A stretch of DNA of 64,000 nt from an uncultured Victivallales bacterium (GTDB lineage: Bacteria > Verrucomicrobiota > Lentisphaeria > Victivallales > UBA1829). The notes below the pieces were generated by a model. That model was given only the letters and a program-made list of their open reading frames with translations, was not told the DNA's origin and made no database searches. Shown here one piece after another: positions 1 through 9,397 of this stretch; position 1 is the stretch's first letter, and each line of letters opens with the position of its first letter. Made by a program: the position numbers and the translations under genes. The stretch covers positions 1 to 64,000 of the forward strand of contig CALXRL010000050.1 in NCBI GenBank assembly GCA_944390735.1. The letters run 5' to 3'.

Positions 1-1107
1 GACGATGCAAAAAAAGTCCGTCTCTATGACATGGTCGGAAGCCGCTGGAATCCGGAAAAATCCTTCACCGTCGGTGAATTCCCGGTCTATCTGGAATCCT
101 CCCTCTCCGCGAACGAACTCGAAGCGCTGATCCGTCGCGCGGACATCCGCGAAACTTCCGGAAAAAACCTCCTGGCGGAAGCTCAGGTCATCACGCCCAC
201 AGAGTTCCGCGTCAACTGCCGCAATCTCAGCACGAAAAAACTGGACAGGATCCGGATCCGCGTCGAGGACCGTTCCATGATCGAGGGTCCCGTTGAACAG
301 GTTCTCCCCGCACTGAATCCGGAAGAACTCCGCAGTGTCTCGTTCCGACTCCGGGAGCCGGTCTCGACCGCCGCCCGCAAGGTGGCGCTCTCCATTCTCA
401 CTCCAGACGGGAAAACGGAAAAAATCACCCTGAACCTCGCCGCGGTCACCGTGCCGAAAGCCGCAAAGGCGCTGACCATCGACGGCGATCTCGCCGACTG
501 GCCCGCCGGAAAACCGGTCGTCCTCAATCAGAACAATGCGGTTGTGCTGGAAAAAACGCTCTGGGGAGAGAAGGAACGGAAGATCCGCTCCGAACTCCGC
601 TGCGCCTGGGATGACAACTTCTTCTATCTGGCCGTCACCGTCTTCAAGGAGAGTCTGAATGCCGCCCCGGATGCCGCAAAGCCGGGAAACCTCTGGAAAT
701 ACGACAGTATCCAGCTCTGTCTGGATCCGCTCCGCAACGGAAACGTGGACGATCAGGCATTCGGCGATGACGATTTTGAATACAGTCTGGGCATGGTTGC
801 GGGAAAAAGCGTCGTCTTCCGCCGGACCGGTTCCAGTGCCGTGTACGACAGTCTGACGAAAGCGCCCGGCATCGCGCCGGAAGTGAAGTTTTCCATGCGT
901 TCGGAAAAGGGAAAAACGGTTTATGAAGCGGCGTTTCCGCGACAGGCGGTCAGTCCGTTCCAGCTCCGGAGCGGCAGTCTGATGCGCAGCAGCGTCATCG
1001 TCAATCTGCATGAGCGGGGAAAACGGATCGGCTATCTGGAGCTCACGCCCGGCGTCGGCGATTCGAAGTCTCCCGGAAAATGGATGGACACCGTTCTTCT
1101 TCCCTGA
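1..1107 (+). CDS. C-terminal part of a secreted protein with a CBM9-like domain (5' end outside window)
   Basis: The frame is open from the first base of the window, so this is the 3' part of a larger gene; internal ATGs are not taken as the start. The last ~200 residues begin with a TIDGDLADWP motif, continue through RCAWDDNFFYLAV and KYDSIQLCLDP, and end with YLELTPGVGD. This is the layout of the family-9-like carbohydrate-binding beta-sandwich (DOMON/CBM9-like) found at the end of many secreted hydrolases. The same block, with the same preceding ~150-residue beta-rich region, forms the C-terminus of the hydrolase at the other end of the window (61871-64000), so the missing N-terminus is probably also a GH-A-type catalytic domain. 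That is inference; no catalytic residues are visible here. Confidence 0.8.
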   Translation, partial: DDAKKVRLYDMVGSRWNPEKSFTVGEFPVYLESSLSANELEALIRRADIRETSGKNLLAEAQVITPTEFRVNCRNLSTKKLDRIRIRVEDRSMIEGPVEQVLPALNPEELRSVSFRLREPVSTAARKVALSILTPDGKTEKITLNLAAVTVPKAAKALTIDGDLADWPAGKPVVLNQNNAVVLEKTLWGEKERKIRSELRCAWDDNFFYLAVTVFKESLNAAPDAAKPGNLWKYDSIQLCLDPLRNGNVDDQAFGDDDFEYSLGMVAGKSVVFRRTGSSAVYDSLTKAPGIAPEVKFSMRSEKGKTVYEAAFPRQAVSPFQLRSGSLMRSSVIVNLHERGKRIGYLELTPGVGDSKSPGKWMDTVLLP

Positions 1108-1113
1108 GGAACG

Positions 1114-2079
1114 CTACTGCAGAATCAGCCAGACGGTGTAGGCCAGATAGACCGCCAGAAGAAAAATACCTTCTGTGCGCGAGATTTTGTATCCGGTCTT
1201 CATGATCGGATACAGAACCAGCGTGCAGAAGACCATCAGTCCGAGATCGACCAGGCTAATCCCCGGCGCGTGGAGCGGACGGAACAGCGGCGCAAGTCCC
1301 ATGATCGCCAGAATGTTGAAGATGTTCGATCCCACCACGTTGCCGATTGCAATATCCTTTTCTCCCTTGATTGCCGCGACCACCGAAGTCGCCAGTTCCG
1401 GAAGACTCGTTCCCACCGCCACAATGGTCAGTCCGATCACCGCGTCGGATACCGAAAGCGCTTTGGCCAGATAGATGGCGCATCCCACAAACAGTTTTGC
1501 TCCGCCGATCAGGCCCGCGAGTCCCGCCGCCACGAGCAGAAGCGCCAGCGTCACAGGGAATTCCCGCTCCGCCCCGAGCTTCTCTTCCGCGTCATGCGCG
1601 ATTTTCAGATTCCTCTTTTCGATCTGTTTCGCCTTCCAGACGCTCCAGAAAGTATACGCGATGATCGAGAGAAAAAAGACTCCTCCCTGCCAGCGGTTGA
1701 TCCCCTGTCCGAAGAAACAGAAGAGCGCAAAGACCAGACAGGAAAGAATCAGCACCGGCACATCCAGACGGAAAAGTTTCCGGTTGACCCGAAGCGGCGT
1801 GATGACGGCGCAGAGTCCCAGAATCAGCGTGATGTTGCAGATGTTCGATCCCACCACGTTTCCGATGCTGATGTTCCCCATGCCCTTCAGCGCGGAATCC
1901 ACGCTGACCACCAGTTCCGGAGCGCTTGTGGCGAACGCCACCAGCGTCAGTCCGATCACCAGGGGGGAAATTTTCATGCGGGTCGCAAGGTTGACTCCGC
2001 CCTTTACGAGAAATTCCGCTCCGTAGTAGAGCAGAAGCAGTCCGATCAGTCCGCCGCAGATTTGCAGATAAGCCGTCAT
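1114..2079 (-). CDS. Calcium/sodium antiporter (CaCA family, YrbG-like)
   Basis: An integral membrane cation exchanger of 321 residues, the usual length for the bacterial YrbG/NCX branch. Two inverted halves are visible: the first has ATSAPELVVS followed by GNVVGSNICNITLILGL, the second GTSLPELATS followed by GNVVGSNIFNILAIMGL. These are the alpha-1 and alpha-2 repeats that carry the ion-binding acidic residues. A hydrophilic loop around residues 150-170 (KQIEKRNLKIAHDAEEK) separates them. About ten hydrophobic segments are predicted by eye. A GGAGA Shine-Dalgarno sequence lies upstream of the ATG. It follows the macro-domain gene by 86 bp on the same strand and is the last gene of the ffh-lpxB run. 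Exact ion specificity cannot be read from sequence. Confidence 0.92.
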   Translation of the reverse strand: MTAYLQICGGLIGLLLLYYGAEFLVKGGVNLATRMKISPLVIGLTLVAFATSAPELVVSVDSALKGMGNISIGNVVGSNICNITLILGLCAVITPLRVNRKLFRLDVPVLILSCLVFALFCFFGQGINRWQGGVFFLSIIAYTFWSVWKAKQIEKRNLKIAHDAEEKLGAEREFPVTLALLLVAAGLAGLIGGAKLFVGCAIYLAKALSVSDAVIGLTIVAVGTSLPELATSVVAAIKGEKDIAIGNVVGSNIFNILAIMGLAPLFRPLHAPGISLVDLGLMVFCTLVLYPIMKTGYKISRTEGIFLLAVYLAYTVWLILQ

Positions 2080-2165
2080 ACGTTCTCCGGATGTTTGCCT
2101 TGTTTATGGTTTTGTTGTTCGGGTGTTCCGCCGGGCATGCCTCCGCGCGGGAAAACGGAAGCCGG

Positions 2166-2690
2166 TTACCGGCCGGGGTCCAAAGTCGCGGTTCCTTGCT
2201 TCAGAATCTCCCGGTAGAGAGTTGCGTCTTCCGCGGAAAAGCAGCAGAAGATCACGTGTTCGGGGAGGGCGCCCTTCCACTCGCGGACGGTTCGGACCGC
2301 AAGTTCCGCCGCCTCCCGTTTCGGATAGCCGTAGACTCCGGTGGAAATGCAGGGAAACGCAAGGGTCCGGCAGTTGTTCTCTTCCGCTCTTCGGAGGGAA
2401 TTCCGATAGCACTCCCGGAGTTTTTCCGCTTCGCCGCGGGTTCCTCCGTGCCAGACGGGGCCCGGGGTGTGAATCACAAAGCGGCAGGGCAGACGTCCGG
2501 CTCCGGTGAGAACGGCTTCTCCGGTCCGGCATCCGCCGAATTTGCGGCACTCCTCCAGAAGTCCGGGTCCGGCGGCGCGATGGATGGCTCCGTCGACCCC
2601 TCCGCCGCCCAGAAGCGAGCAGTTTGCCGCGTTGACGATCGCATCGACGCGGAGACGGGTGATGTCTCCCTGAAATACTTCAAGCTTCAT
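2166..2690 (-). CDS. Macro domain protein, O-acetyl-ADP-ribose deacetylase type
   Basis: A 174-residue single-domain protein beginning [11 protein letters not shown]. It carries the hallmarks of the MacroD/YmdB class: [23 protein letters not shown] (given here by its key NAAN and GGGGVDGAI elements, which bind ADP-ribose), and [19 protein letters not shown] near residues 113-131. Proteins of this class hydrolyse O-acetyl-ADP-ribose and remove ADP-ribose from acidic side chains, in the cytoplasm. The start codon overlaps the lpxB stop as ATGA (2687-2690), so the gene is translationally coupled to lipid A synthesis; the chosen ATG is the one at that overlap, not the longer upstream reading frame. 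Confidence 0.93.
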   Translation of the reverse strand: MKLEVFQGDITRLRVDAIVNAANCSLLGGGGVDGAIHRAAGPGLLEECRKFGGCRTGEAVLTGAGRLPCRFVIHTPGPVWHGGTRGEAEKLRECYRNSLRRAEENNCRTLAFPCISTGVYGYPKREAAELAVRTVREWKGALPEHVIFCCFSAEDATLYREILKQGTATLDPGR

Positions 2691-3877
2691 TTCGTTTTTT
2701 CCCCGTTTCCCGGATGCTCCGCGACAACGGCCAGCACGCATGCCGCTGCTTTTGCAACAGCTCCGTTTGCACCGCCGGAGATTGCCTTCACCATCTCCTT
2801 CATGTCGGTTTCGACTTCCGCGCGGCGCTCTCCTCCCGGCAGGATCCGTTCCATGGCGTCTGCGAGATCCTCGGGGACCACCTGAAACTGCAGGAACTCC
2901 TCGAATGCCCGCCGGTAGAGAATGATGTTCACCATCGTGAAAAATCCGCGGAACAGTTTGCCGATGACCAGACGCGCCAGAAGAAAGGTCAGTTTGTTGA
3001 GACGGTAGGCGACCACCAGCGGCAGTCCGGCAATGGCGCATTCGACCGTGACGGTTCCGGATGCGGCAAGTCCCGCAGTGCACCGCTGCATCCAGAAGGC
3101 GTTTTTCCCCCGGGTGAGCGGAATGTCCGGCAGCGGATAGTCGGGATGTTTCCGCGTGAATTCCTGAATGCCCTCCCGGATCATCTGCAGGATCTTCTCC
3201 CGCGGAGCCGCCACGATGAACTGCAGCTTCGGATGTCGCGATTTCAGAATGGATACCGTTTTCAGGAACGGCTCCAGCAGGAAATCAATCTCCTTTTTCC
3301 GGCTGCCCGGCAGAAGAAGAATGGAATTCGGATCGCGTTCGATGGAGGAGTCGGCGCGTCCCTGAACGATATCGACCAGGGGATGACCCACGAACTCCAC
3401 ATCGAGTCCCGATCCCTCGTAGACCTCCGGTTCGAAGGGAAAGATCACCATGAGCTTGCGGCAGTATTTGGCCAGTTTCCGGATGTTTCCTCTGCGCCAG
3501 ACCCAGACCTGCGGACTGATGTACCACACCACCGGGATCCCCGCTTTCCACATGGCCCTGGCAAAACGGATGTTGAATCCGGGATAATCCACGAGCACCA
3601 CCGCCGCGGGACGGCGTTTTTTCGCCTCCCGGATGAGCGAAAGAAGAATATGGATGAATTTGAACAGATTTCCCAGCACCTCGACAAGACCGATCACCCC
3701 CAGTTCACTGGAGTCGACAAGAATTTCGACGCCCGCCTTGCGCATTTCAATTCCGCCCATGCCGGCGATGAACGCATCGGGGGCCCGGCGCCGGAGTTCC
3801 GTGGCGAGCCTGGCTCCGTACAGATCGCCGGAAGCCTCTCCGGCGATGATCCAGATTTCTTTTCGTTTCGGTATCAT
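2687..3877 (-). CDS. lpxB: Lipid-A-disaccharide synthase
   Basis: Glycosyltransferase (GT19) that condenses UDP-2,3-diacylglucosamine with lipid X at the inner face of the inner membrane. The 396-residue length matches the family (~380-400). Family signatures are present: [14 protein letters not shown] at the N-terminus, [34 protein letters not shown], and [10 protein letters not shown] in the C-terminal half, followed by [21 protein letters not shown]. Its presence implies an outer membrane with lipid A. It begins 12 bp after the ffh stop with a poor Shine-Dalgarno, and it ends by an ATGA overlap with the macro-domain gene. No other lpx gene is nearby. Confidence 0.96.
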   Translation of the reverse strand: MIPKRKEIWIIAGEASGDLYGARLATELRRRAPDAFIAGMGGIEMRKAGVEILVDSSELGVIGLVEVLGNLFKFIHILLSLIREAKKRRPAAVVLVDYPGFNIRFARAMWKAGIPVVWYISPQVWVWRRGNIRKLAKYCRKLMVIFPFEPEVYEGSGLDVEFVGHPLVDIVQGRADSSIERDPNSILLLPGSRKKEIDFLLEPFLKTVSILKSRHPKLQFIVAAPREKILQMIREGIQEFTRKHPDYPLPDIPLTRGKNAFWMQRCTAGLAASGTVTVECAIAGLPLVVAYRLNKLTFLLARLVIGKLFRGFFTMVNIILYRRAFEEFLQFQVVPEDLADAMERILPGGERRAEVETDMKEMVKAISGGANGAVAKAAACVLAVVAEHPGNGEKTK

Positions 3878-3889
3878 GGTATCGTGCCG

Positions 3890-5302
3890 TCAGCGTTTTT
3901 TGCGTTTTTTCTTCGGCGGCGTGAAGTTGGAACCGCGGGAGAAGGAGGGCATTCTTCCGCCCGCTCCGAGCGTGCTCATGGGGGGAACCGAACCGCCGCT
4001 GAGGAGTCGTCCGAAAAGTCCGGTGTTCCGCATCATTTTGCGCATGTTGCTGAACTGTTTGATCAGCTGGCTGACCTGTTCGAGGGTTGTGCCGCTGCCT
4101 TTGGCGATCCGGCGTCGGCGGGACATGTCGATGATATCGGGATTTGCCCGTTCCTTTCTGGTCATGGAGCAGATCATGGCTTCCATTTTTTTGAACTGGC
4201 TGGAATCGAATTCGGCCATGCCGGCGAGCTTGCTTCCGCCGGGGAGAAGTTTCAGGATGGATTCAATTCCGCCCATTTTGGACATCTGGCGGAGCTGTCC
4301 GAGGAAGTCTTCGAAGTCAAACTGGTTCTTTTTGAGTTTTTCCTGCAGTTTCTCCGCCTCTTCGCGGTCGATCTCCTCGGCGGCTTTTTCGACGAGGGAG
4401 ACGATGTCGCCCATTCCGAGAATCCGGGAGGCCATTCGGTCCGGATGGAAGATTTCAAAGTCTTCAACCTTTTCGCCGACGCCGACGAATTTGATCGGAC
4501 AGCCGGTTACCTTCCGGATGGAGAGCGCCGCGCCGCCGCGGGCATCGCCGTCGAGTTTCGTGAGAACCACGCCGGTGATGCCGAGCGCGTCATGGAAGTG
4601 TTTGGCAACCGAGACCGCCTGCTGACCGAGGGCGGCATCCGCCACCAGCAGAATTTCCGCCGGAGACACGGTGTCGGAGAGCCGCACCAGCTCCTGCACC
4701 ATGGCGGTGTCGATCTGAAGCCGTCCGGCGGTGTCGATGAGAAGATAGTCGCACTTTTCCGCCGCGGCCTGTTTGAGCGCGTGCCGCGAGATCTCGCAGA
4801 CATCCATGCTGCCGCGTTCGGCGTAGACGGGTACGTCGATTTCCCTGCCGAGAATTTCGAGCTGATCGATGGCGGCGGGCCGGTAGACGTCGCAGGCGGT
4901 GAGCATGACTTTCCGGCCGCGTTTTTTCAGCTGGAGAGCCAGTTTGGCGCAGGAGGTTGTCTTTCCTCCGCCATGGAGTCCGACCATCAGGATCACGTTG
5001 GGCCGGGCGTTGGGATTCCAGGCGATCGGCGCTTCCGCCTCGCCCATGAATTCCACCAGTTTGTCGTGGACGATCTTGATCGCCATCTGGCCCGGAGTCA
5101 CGCTCTTGAGCACGTTTTCTCCGAGACACTCCCGGGAGACGCCGGCGATGAACTCTTCCGCCACCTCGTGGTTAACGTCGGCTTCCAGAAGGGCGGTGCG
5201 GACATCCTGCATCGCTTCGGAAATGTTGGATTCCGAGAGGGATGCCACTCCCCGCAGTTTCCGCAGTGCCTCCTGCAGTTTATCGGTCAGATTATTAAAC
5301 AT
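3890..5302 (-). CDS. ffh: Signal recognition particle protein Ffh (SRP54)
   Basis: GTPase subunit of the signal recognition particle, directing membrane and secretory proteins to SecYEG. 470 residues. An N domain ([17 protein letters not shown]) is followed by the G domain with a P-loop [27 protein letters not shown] and [10 protein letters not shown], then a methionine-rich M domain with [12 protein letters not shown], which contacts 4.5S RNA. The P-loop reads [10 protein letters not shown] instead of the commoner GLQGSGKTT but keeps the GxxGxGK pattern. The tail is short and very basic (KKKRKKR). The ATG at 5302 is preferred over an in-frame one 12 codons upstream because it has an AGGAG Shine-Dalgarno. 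First gene of the ffh-lpxB-macro-antiporter run, divergent from ilvD. Confidence 0.96.
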   Translation of the reverse strand: MFNNLTDKLQEALRKLRGVASLSESNISEAMQDVRTALLEADVNHEVAEEFIAGVSRECLGENVLKSVTPGQMAIKIVHDKLVEFMGEAEAPIAWNPNARPNVILMVGLHGGGKTTSCAKLALQLKKRGRKVMLTACDVYRPAAIDQLEILGREIDVPVYAERGSMDVCEISRHALKQAAAEKCDYLLIDTAGRLQIDTAMVQELVRLSDTVSPAEILLVADAALGQQAVSVAKHFHDALGITGVVLTKLDGDARGGAALSIRKVTGCPIKFVGVGEKVEDFEIFHPDRMASRILGMGDIVSLVEKAAEEIDREEAEKLQEKLKKNQFDFEDFLGQLRQMSKMGGIESILKLLPGGSKLAGMAEFDSSQFKKMEAMICSMTRKERANPDIIDMSRRRRIAKGSGTTLEQVSQLIKQFSNMRKMMRNTGLFGRLLSGGSVPPMSTLGAGGRMPSFSRGSNFTPPKKKRKKR

Positions 5303-5477
5303 GATTATTTTTTCTCCTGCATTATGGAAATGCCGCAAGGCGTGCTATATTATTGACCGGAACAATAAAAGAACAGGCCCTCGCGACTGTCATTCCCATA
5401 TTATGGCAGTTTACGGGAAAAATTCAACCTGCAAACGTGATTTTTTTGCAAGAAATCATCACTGGAAAGGAAAACAA

Positions 5478-7163
5478 ATGCGCAGTGACATCATGAAAAA
5501 GGGGCTGGAACGGGCTCCCCACCGGGCGCTGATGATGGCGACGGGCATCAAACGAGAAGACATCGGCAAACCCTTCATCGGGGTCTGCAACTCCTACACC
5601 AACATTGTTCCGGGGCATTGCCACCTGAAGAAAGTCGGCGAGATCGTCTGCGACGCCATCCGCGAGGCGGGGGGCGTTCCCTATGAATTCAACACGATTG
5701 CGGTCTGCGACGGCATCGCCATGGGGCACTCCGGCATGAAATATTCCCTGGCCAGCCGGGAGATCATCGCCGACAGCGTCGAGACCATGGGGTCCGCCCA
5801 TCCCTTCGACGGCATGATCTGCATTCCGAACTGCGACAAGATTGTTCCGGGCATGCTGATGGGGGCGATGCGCCTCAATATCCCGACCATTTTCGCTTCC
5901 GGCGGCCCGATGCGTGCCGGGAAAACCCCGTGGATCGGTCATGACACCGATCTGAACTCCATTTTCGAGGGCGTGGCGGCCCGCGTCGTGAACAAGATCG
6001 ACGATGCGCAGATGGAGCAGCTGGAGTGCACCGCCTGTCCGGGTCCCGGCTCCTGCTCGGGCATGTTCACCGCCAACAGCATGAACTGTCTCTGCGAGGC
6101 GCTCGGAATCGCGCTGCCCGGAAACGGAACGATCGCCGCCGACGATCCGAAACGCATTGAACTCTGGCGCAAGGCGGCCTTCCGCATTGTGGAGCTTGCC
6201 AAAATGGAGAATCCTCCGCGCGCCAGGGATTTCGTGACGGCGGCCTCCTTCCAGAACGCGCTGGTGCTCGACATGGCGATGGGAGGCTCCTCCAACACGG
6301 TTCTGCATACGCTTGCGATTGCCAGCGAGGCGGGACTTCCCGTCGATCTCAAGCTGCTGGACGAGATTTCCAGAAAGACGCCGAACATCTGCAAACTGGC
6401 TCCCTCCCGCGGGGACGCGCATATTGTGGAGGACTGCAACCGGGTCGGCGGCATCATGGCGATCCTCAAGGAGATTGCCAAGGCGGGGATGATCGACGGC
6501 TCCTGTCCGACCGTTTCCGGCAAAACGCTCGCCGAACAGTTCTCCGCCGCGCCCGATCCGGACGGCGACATCATTCATACGCTCGACAACGCATACAGCA
6601 AGGTCGGCGGACTTGCGATTCTCTTCGGCAATCTTGCGGAGAAGGGATGCGTGGTCAAGGCCGCCGGCGTCGATCCGAAAATGCTGGTGCACAAGGGGCC
6701 CGCCGTGATCTTTGAAAGTCAGGAGGAGGCCTGCGAAGGCATTCTCGGCGGAAAAGTCAAGGAAGGCGACGTGGTCGTCATCCGCTACGAGGGCCCGAAG
6801 GGCGGACCCGGAATGCAGGAGATGCTTGCGCCGACCAGCTACATCATGGGACGCGGTCTCGGTTCCTCCGTGGCGCTGATTACCGACGGCCGCTTCTCCG
6901 GCGCGACGCACGGCGCGTGCATCGGCCATGTCAGTCCGGAAGCCGCCGCGGGCGGACTCATCGGACTGGTGGAACCCGGCGACATCATCTCCATCGACAT
7001 TCCGAACCGGATTGTCACGCTCGAAGTCGCCGATGACGTTCTTGCCGAACGCCGGAAGAAATGGGTCCCGCGTGAACCGAAGATCAAGACCGGTTATCTT
7101 GCGAAATATTCCGCTCTGGCCACCAGCGCCGACACCGGCGGGGTGCTGAAAGTCGGAAAATGA
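5478..7163 (+). CDS. ilvD: Dihydroxy-acid dehydratase
   Basis: Iron-sulfur dehydratase of branched-chain amino acid synthesis, converting 2,3-dihydroxy-isovalerate and 2,3-dihydroxy-3-methylvalerate to the 2-keto acids. 561 residues, standard for the family. Cluster ligands are visible in [22 protein letters not shown] and [18 protein letters not shown]; the C-terminal half has [22 protein letters not shown] much longer open frame extends upstream antisense to ffh. The ATG at 5478 is chosen because it has a GGAAAGGA Shine-Dalgarno and gives the conserved start [18 protein letters not shown]. The 175 bp upstream is shared with divergent ffh; I see no clear -35/-10 or leader peptide there. The stop overlaps the next gene as ATGA. 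Confidence 0.96.
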   Translation: MRSDIMKKGLERAPHRALMMATGIKREDIGKPFIGVCNSYTNIVPGHCHLKKVGEIVCDAIREAGGVPYEFNTIAVCDGIAMGHSGMKYSLASREIIADSVETMGSAHPFDGMICIPNCDKIVPGMLMGAMRLNIPTIFASGGPMRAGKTPWIGHDTDLNSIFEGVAARVVNKIDDAQMEQLECTACPGPGSCSGMFTANSMNCLCEALGIALPGNGTIAADDPKRIELWRKAAFRIVELAKMENPPRARDFVTAASFQNALVLDMAMGGSSNTVLHTLAIASEAGLPVDLKLLDEISRKTPNICKLAPSRGDAHIVEDCNRVGGIMAILKEIAKAGMIDGSCPTVSGKTLAEQFSAAPDPDGDIIHTLDNAYSKVGGLAILFGNLAEKGCVVKAAGVDPKMLVHKGPAVIFESQEEACEGILGGKVKEGDVVVIRYEGPKGGPGMQEMLAPTSYIMGRGLGSSVALITDGRFSGATHGACIGHVSPEAAAGGLIGLVEPGDIISIDIPNRIVTLEVADDVLAERRKKWVPREPKIKTGYLAKYSALATSADTGGVLKVGK

Positions 7164-8119
7164 GTGTTCCTGTTTCCGATCGACGAATTGCGGAAACCGT
7201 GATCGAGCCGGACGGCAATGGAGTCCGGCTCGATTTTTATCTTCAGAACCGCTTTCGTTACCGCTCCCGCACCGAGTGGCAGAAAAGCATCGCGGAGGGC
7301 GAGATCCTGCTGAACGGAAAACCGACCAAACCCTCGCGGCGTCTTCAGACGGGGGAGCGGATCTCCTTTGAGCCGAAGTCCGCGGAGGAACCGGAGGTCG
7401 ATTCTTCGTTTGACGTGCTGGAGGAGACGCCGGAGTATCTGGCGGTTTCCAAATCCGGGAATCTGCCGTGCCATCCCGCGGGGGTGTTTTTCAAGCATAC
7501 GCTCTGGTATTTGCTGCGGGAACGATACGGGGAGAACATCCATATTGTGACGCGGCTCGACCGGGAAACCTCCGGGGTTGCGCTGATTGCCCGGACACAG
7601 GAGGCGGCTGCGGCGTTCACCCGGGAACTGATGGCGAACCGGGTCGGGAAACGGTATCTGGCGGTGGTTCACGGGGCGTTTCCGGAAGAACCGGTTCATG
7701 CGTCCGGATGGCTCTCCGCGGATCCGGAGTCGCGGATCCGCAAGAAACGGCGCTTCACCGTGGATTCTCCCGGAGGGGAGGCGGAGACGGCGGTGACGGA
7801 TTTCCGGCTGATTGCCCGGAAGGAGGATCTGAGCGCGGTGGAGGCTCTTCCCGCGACGGGACGTCTGCATCAGATTCGCGCCACGCTCTGTTCGCTCGGC
7901 TTTCCGATGGTCGGCGACAAGCTCTATGGACTCGATGACGGGTTCTTTTCCCGCTTTGTGACGGATTCTCTGACGGAGGAGGACCGCCATCGGCTGATTC
8001 TTTCCCGTCAGGCGCTTCATGCCTTTTCTCTGGAGGTGGCGTTCCGGGGGCGGACCCTTTCGTTTCGCGCACCGGTGCCGCCGGATCTGAGATCGCTGAT
8101 GGAGCTTGATACGTTCTGA
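7160..8119 (+). CDS. RluA-family pseudouridine synthase
   Basis: A 319-residue RNA-modifying enzyme. An N-terminal S4 RNA-binding domain ([19 protein letters not shown], residues ~30-75) precedes the catalytic domain. The catalytic aspartate is in [15 protein letters not shown] (~residue 134), the RluA/TruB-superfamily motif II, and [10 protein letters not shown] is the later conserved strand. It converts uridines to pseudouridine in 23S rRNA or tRNA; which site cannot be told from the sequence. Translation is coupled to ilvD through an ATGA overlap, though the two have no known functional link. Confidence 0.92.
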   Translation: MSVPVSDRRIAETVIEPDGNGVRLDFYLQNRFRYRSRTEWQKSIAEGEILLNGKPTKPSRRLQTGERISFEPKSAEEPEVDSSFDVLEETPEYLAVSKSGNLPCHPAGVFFKHTLWYLLRERYGENIHIVTRLDRETSGVALIARTQEAAAAFTRELMANRVGKRYLAVVHGAFPEEPVHASGWLSADPESRIRKKRRFTVDSPGGEAETAVTDFRLIARKEDLSAVEALPATGRLHQIRATLCSLGFPMVGDKLYGLDDGFFSRFVTDSLTEEDRHRLILSRQALHAFSLEVAFRGRTLSFRAPVPPDLRSLMELDTF

Positions 8120-8239
8120 CGGGAGGGGAGGATGCGACCGGCGCACCATCGGAAAACGGATACGGAAGAAAGAATCCATTTGTATTTGAATCCATGGGAT
8201 GTATATTAAAGTCGAATGGTAAAATTTGGAGGCCGCAGG

Positions 8240-8662
8240 ATGCCGGATGAGAATTTTATTGAAATCGTCGAAAGAATTGTGGAACATGATGTCCGCTATC
8301 GTCCGGGCGCCTATGAATTCATGAACGAGGCGGTGGCGTATACGGTCCGCCGGCTCCAGCGCGAGACGCTTTCGCGGAAGGAGCGTCATGTCAGCGGAGG
8401 GGAGCTGATTCAGGGGGTGGCGGAATATGCGGTTCAGCAGTTCGGTCCTCTTGCCTGGGAGGTGCTGAAGGACTGGGGACTGGTCAGCGGAACCTCCATC
8501 GGCGATGTGGTTTTCAATATGATCGACAACGGACTTCTGACTGCGAGCGAGAACGATTCCCGCGAGGATTTCAACCGCGTGCCGGATCTGAAGGAACTGC
8601 TGATTTCCACGGAGAAAAACGGGCGGAGAAAAAAATCGTCTCCGCCCCCGATTATCGCCTGA
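8240..8662 (+). CDS. Minf_1886-like conserved protein of unknown function
   Basis: A 140-residue soluble protein. The segment EIVERIVEHDVRYRPGAYEFMNEAVAYTVRRLQ, the HVSGGELIQGVAEYAVQQFG region and AWEVLKDWGLVSG resemble the Minf_1886 family, a small protein widespread in Planctomycetes and Verrucomicrobia with no established function. The ATG at 8240 is preferred over the one at 8216 because GGAGG sits 6 bases upstream of it and the family begins at this point. The tail after residue ~115 is charged and low in complexity. A perfect 9-bp inverted repeat (8621-8629/8639-8647) lies in the last codons, about 15 bases before an eight-T run just after the stop; it may serve as a weak terminator. 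Confidence 0.7.
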   Translation: MPDENFIEIVERIVEHDVRYRPGAYEFMNEAVAYTVRRLQRETLSRKERHVSGGELIQGVAEYAVQQFGPLAWEVLKDWGLVSGTSIGDVVFNMIDNGLLTASENDSREDFNRVPDLKELLISTEKNGRRKKSSPPPIIA

Positions 8663-8677
8663 GTTTTTTTTGCGGAC

Positions 8678-9397
8678 TCAATTCCATGGATAACGTTCCA
8701 TGAGATTGGCTCCATTGAAATTGCCCCAGTTGTTTTCTCCCCATCGGGTCAGATAGGAGAGATCGCGTCGATTTTCCGTATGACCGTCGAAAAAGACGAA
8801 ATTGAGAGATTCTCCATGACGAGCCGCGTCCACCATTCTTGTAATGTAGACCGGATAGATCTGAGGACGTGCTTCGCCGATGTCCGCAAAGATGAATTTT
8901 CTGCTCGGCGTCTTGGCACAGCTTTCAATTTTGAATGTTATATCGTTTGAAAACTGCCGTTTTCCCCAGGAGGCGTTGTTGCCGTAGTCGGAAGGACAGT
9001 TTCCGCTGTTCGGGTTCGACAACCCTCCGAAGTCTTCGGAACTGGTGAGGGGAGCTTCCGGACAGTGCCAGAACTTCCGTCCATTTTTCTTGCTGAAGTC
9101 CACTTTGGCGCGGTAGAGATCTGGATAGGCTCAGCTCATGATCCAGAACCAGGCGGTTTCCTGTGCCGGATTGGAGATCAGCGGACGCCGTGGAATGTAG
9201 CCGTCATAGTCCATCGTATACTGGATTACGGTACCGCCCATTTGCCTCAGATTTGCTGCGCACTGGGTGCTTTTCGCTTTTATGCGGGCACTGTTCAATG
9301 CGGGAAGCAGAAGACTGGTTAAAATTGCAATAATTGCAATAACAATCAGAAGTTCTATCAATGTGAAATAAGACTCCAGTTCGATGGATGGTTTCAT
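8678..9397 (-). pseudogene. Pilin-like (prepilin N-terminal, H-X9-DG) protein interrupted by an in-frame TGA
   Basis: The start at 9397 has an AGGAGG Shine-Dalgarno and begins [19 protein letters not shown], a type IV pilin/pseudopilin N-terminus with Glu at +5 of the presumed mature form and a single hydrophobic helix. After residue 88 (WFWIMS) a TGA at 9133-9131 stops the frame, yet the same frame continues with AYPDLYRAKVDFSKKNGRKFW through to a C-terminal block containing HGESLNFVFFDGHT, an exact H-X9-DG motif of this secretion-associated family. So this is one ~239-codon gene with a single nonsense codon, not two genes. The start overlaps the end of the GH71-like gene as ATGA, making it the last gene of that operon. 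Alternatives: sequencing error, or (unlikely) TGA recoding. Confidence 0.8.

Noticed and set aside
9131..9133. Selenocysteine (TGA recoding) in the pilin-like gene
   Set aside because: No SECIS-like stem recognised directly downstream, no Cys expected at this place, and the neighbouring gene is also broken.
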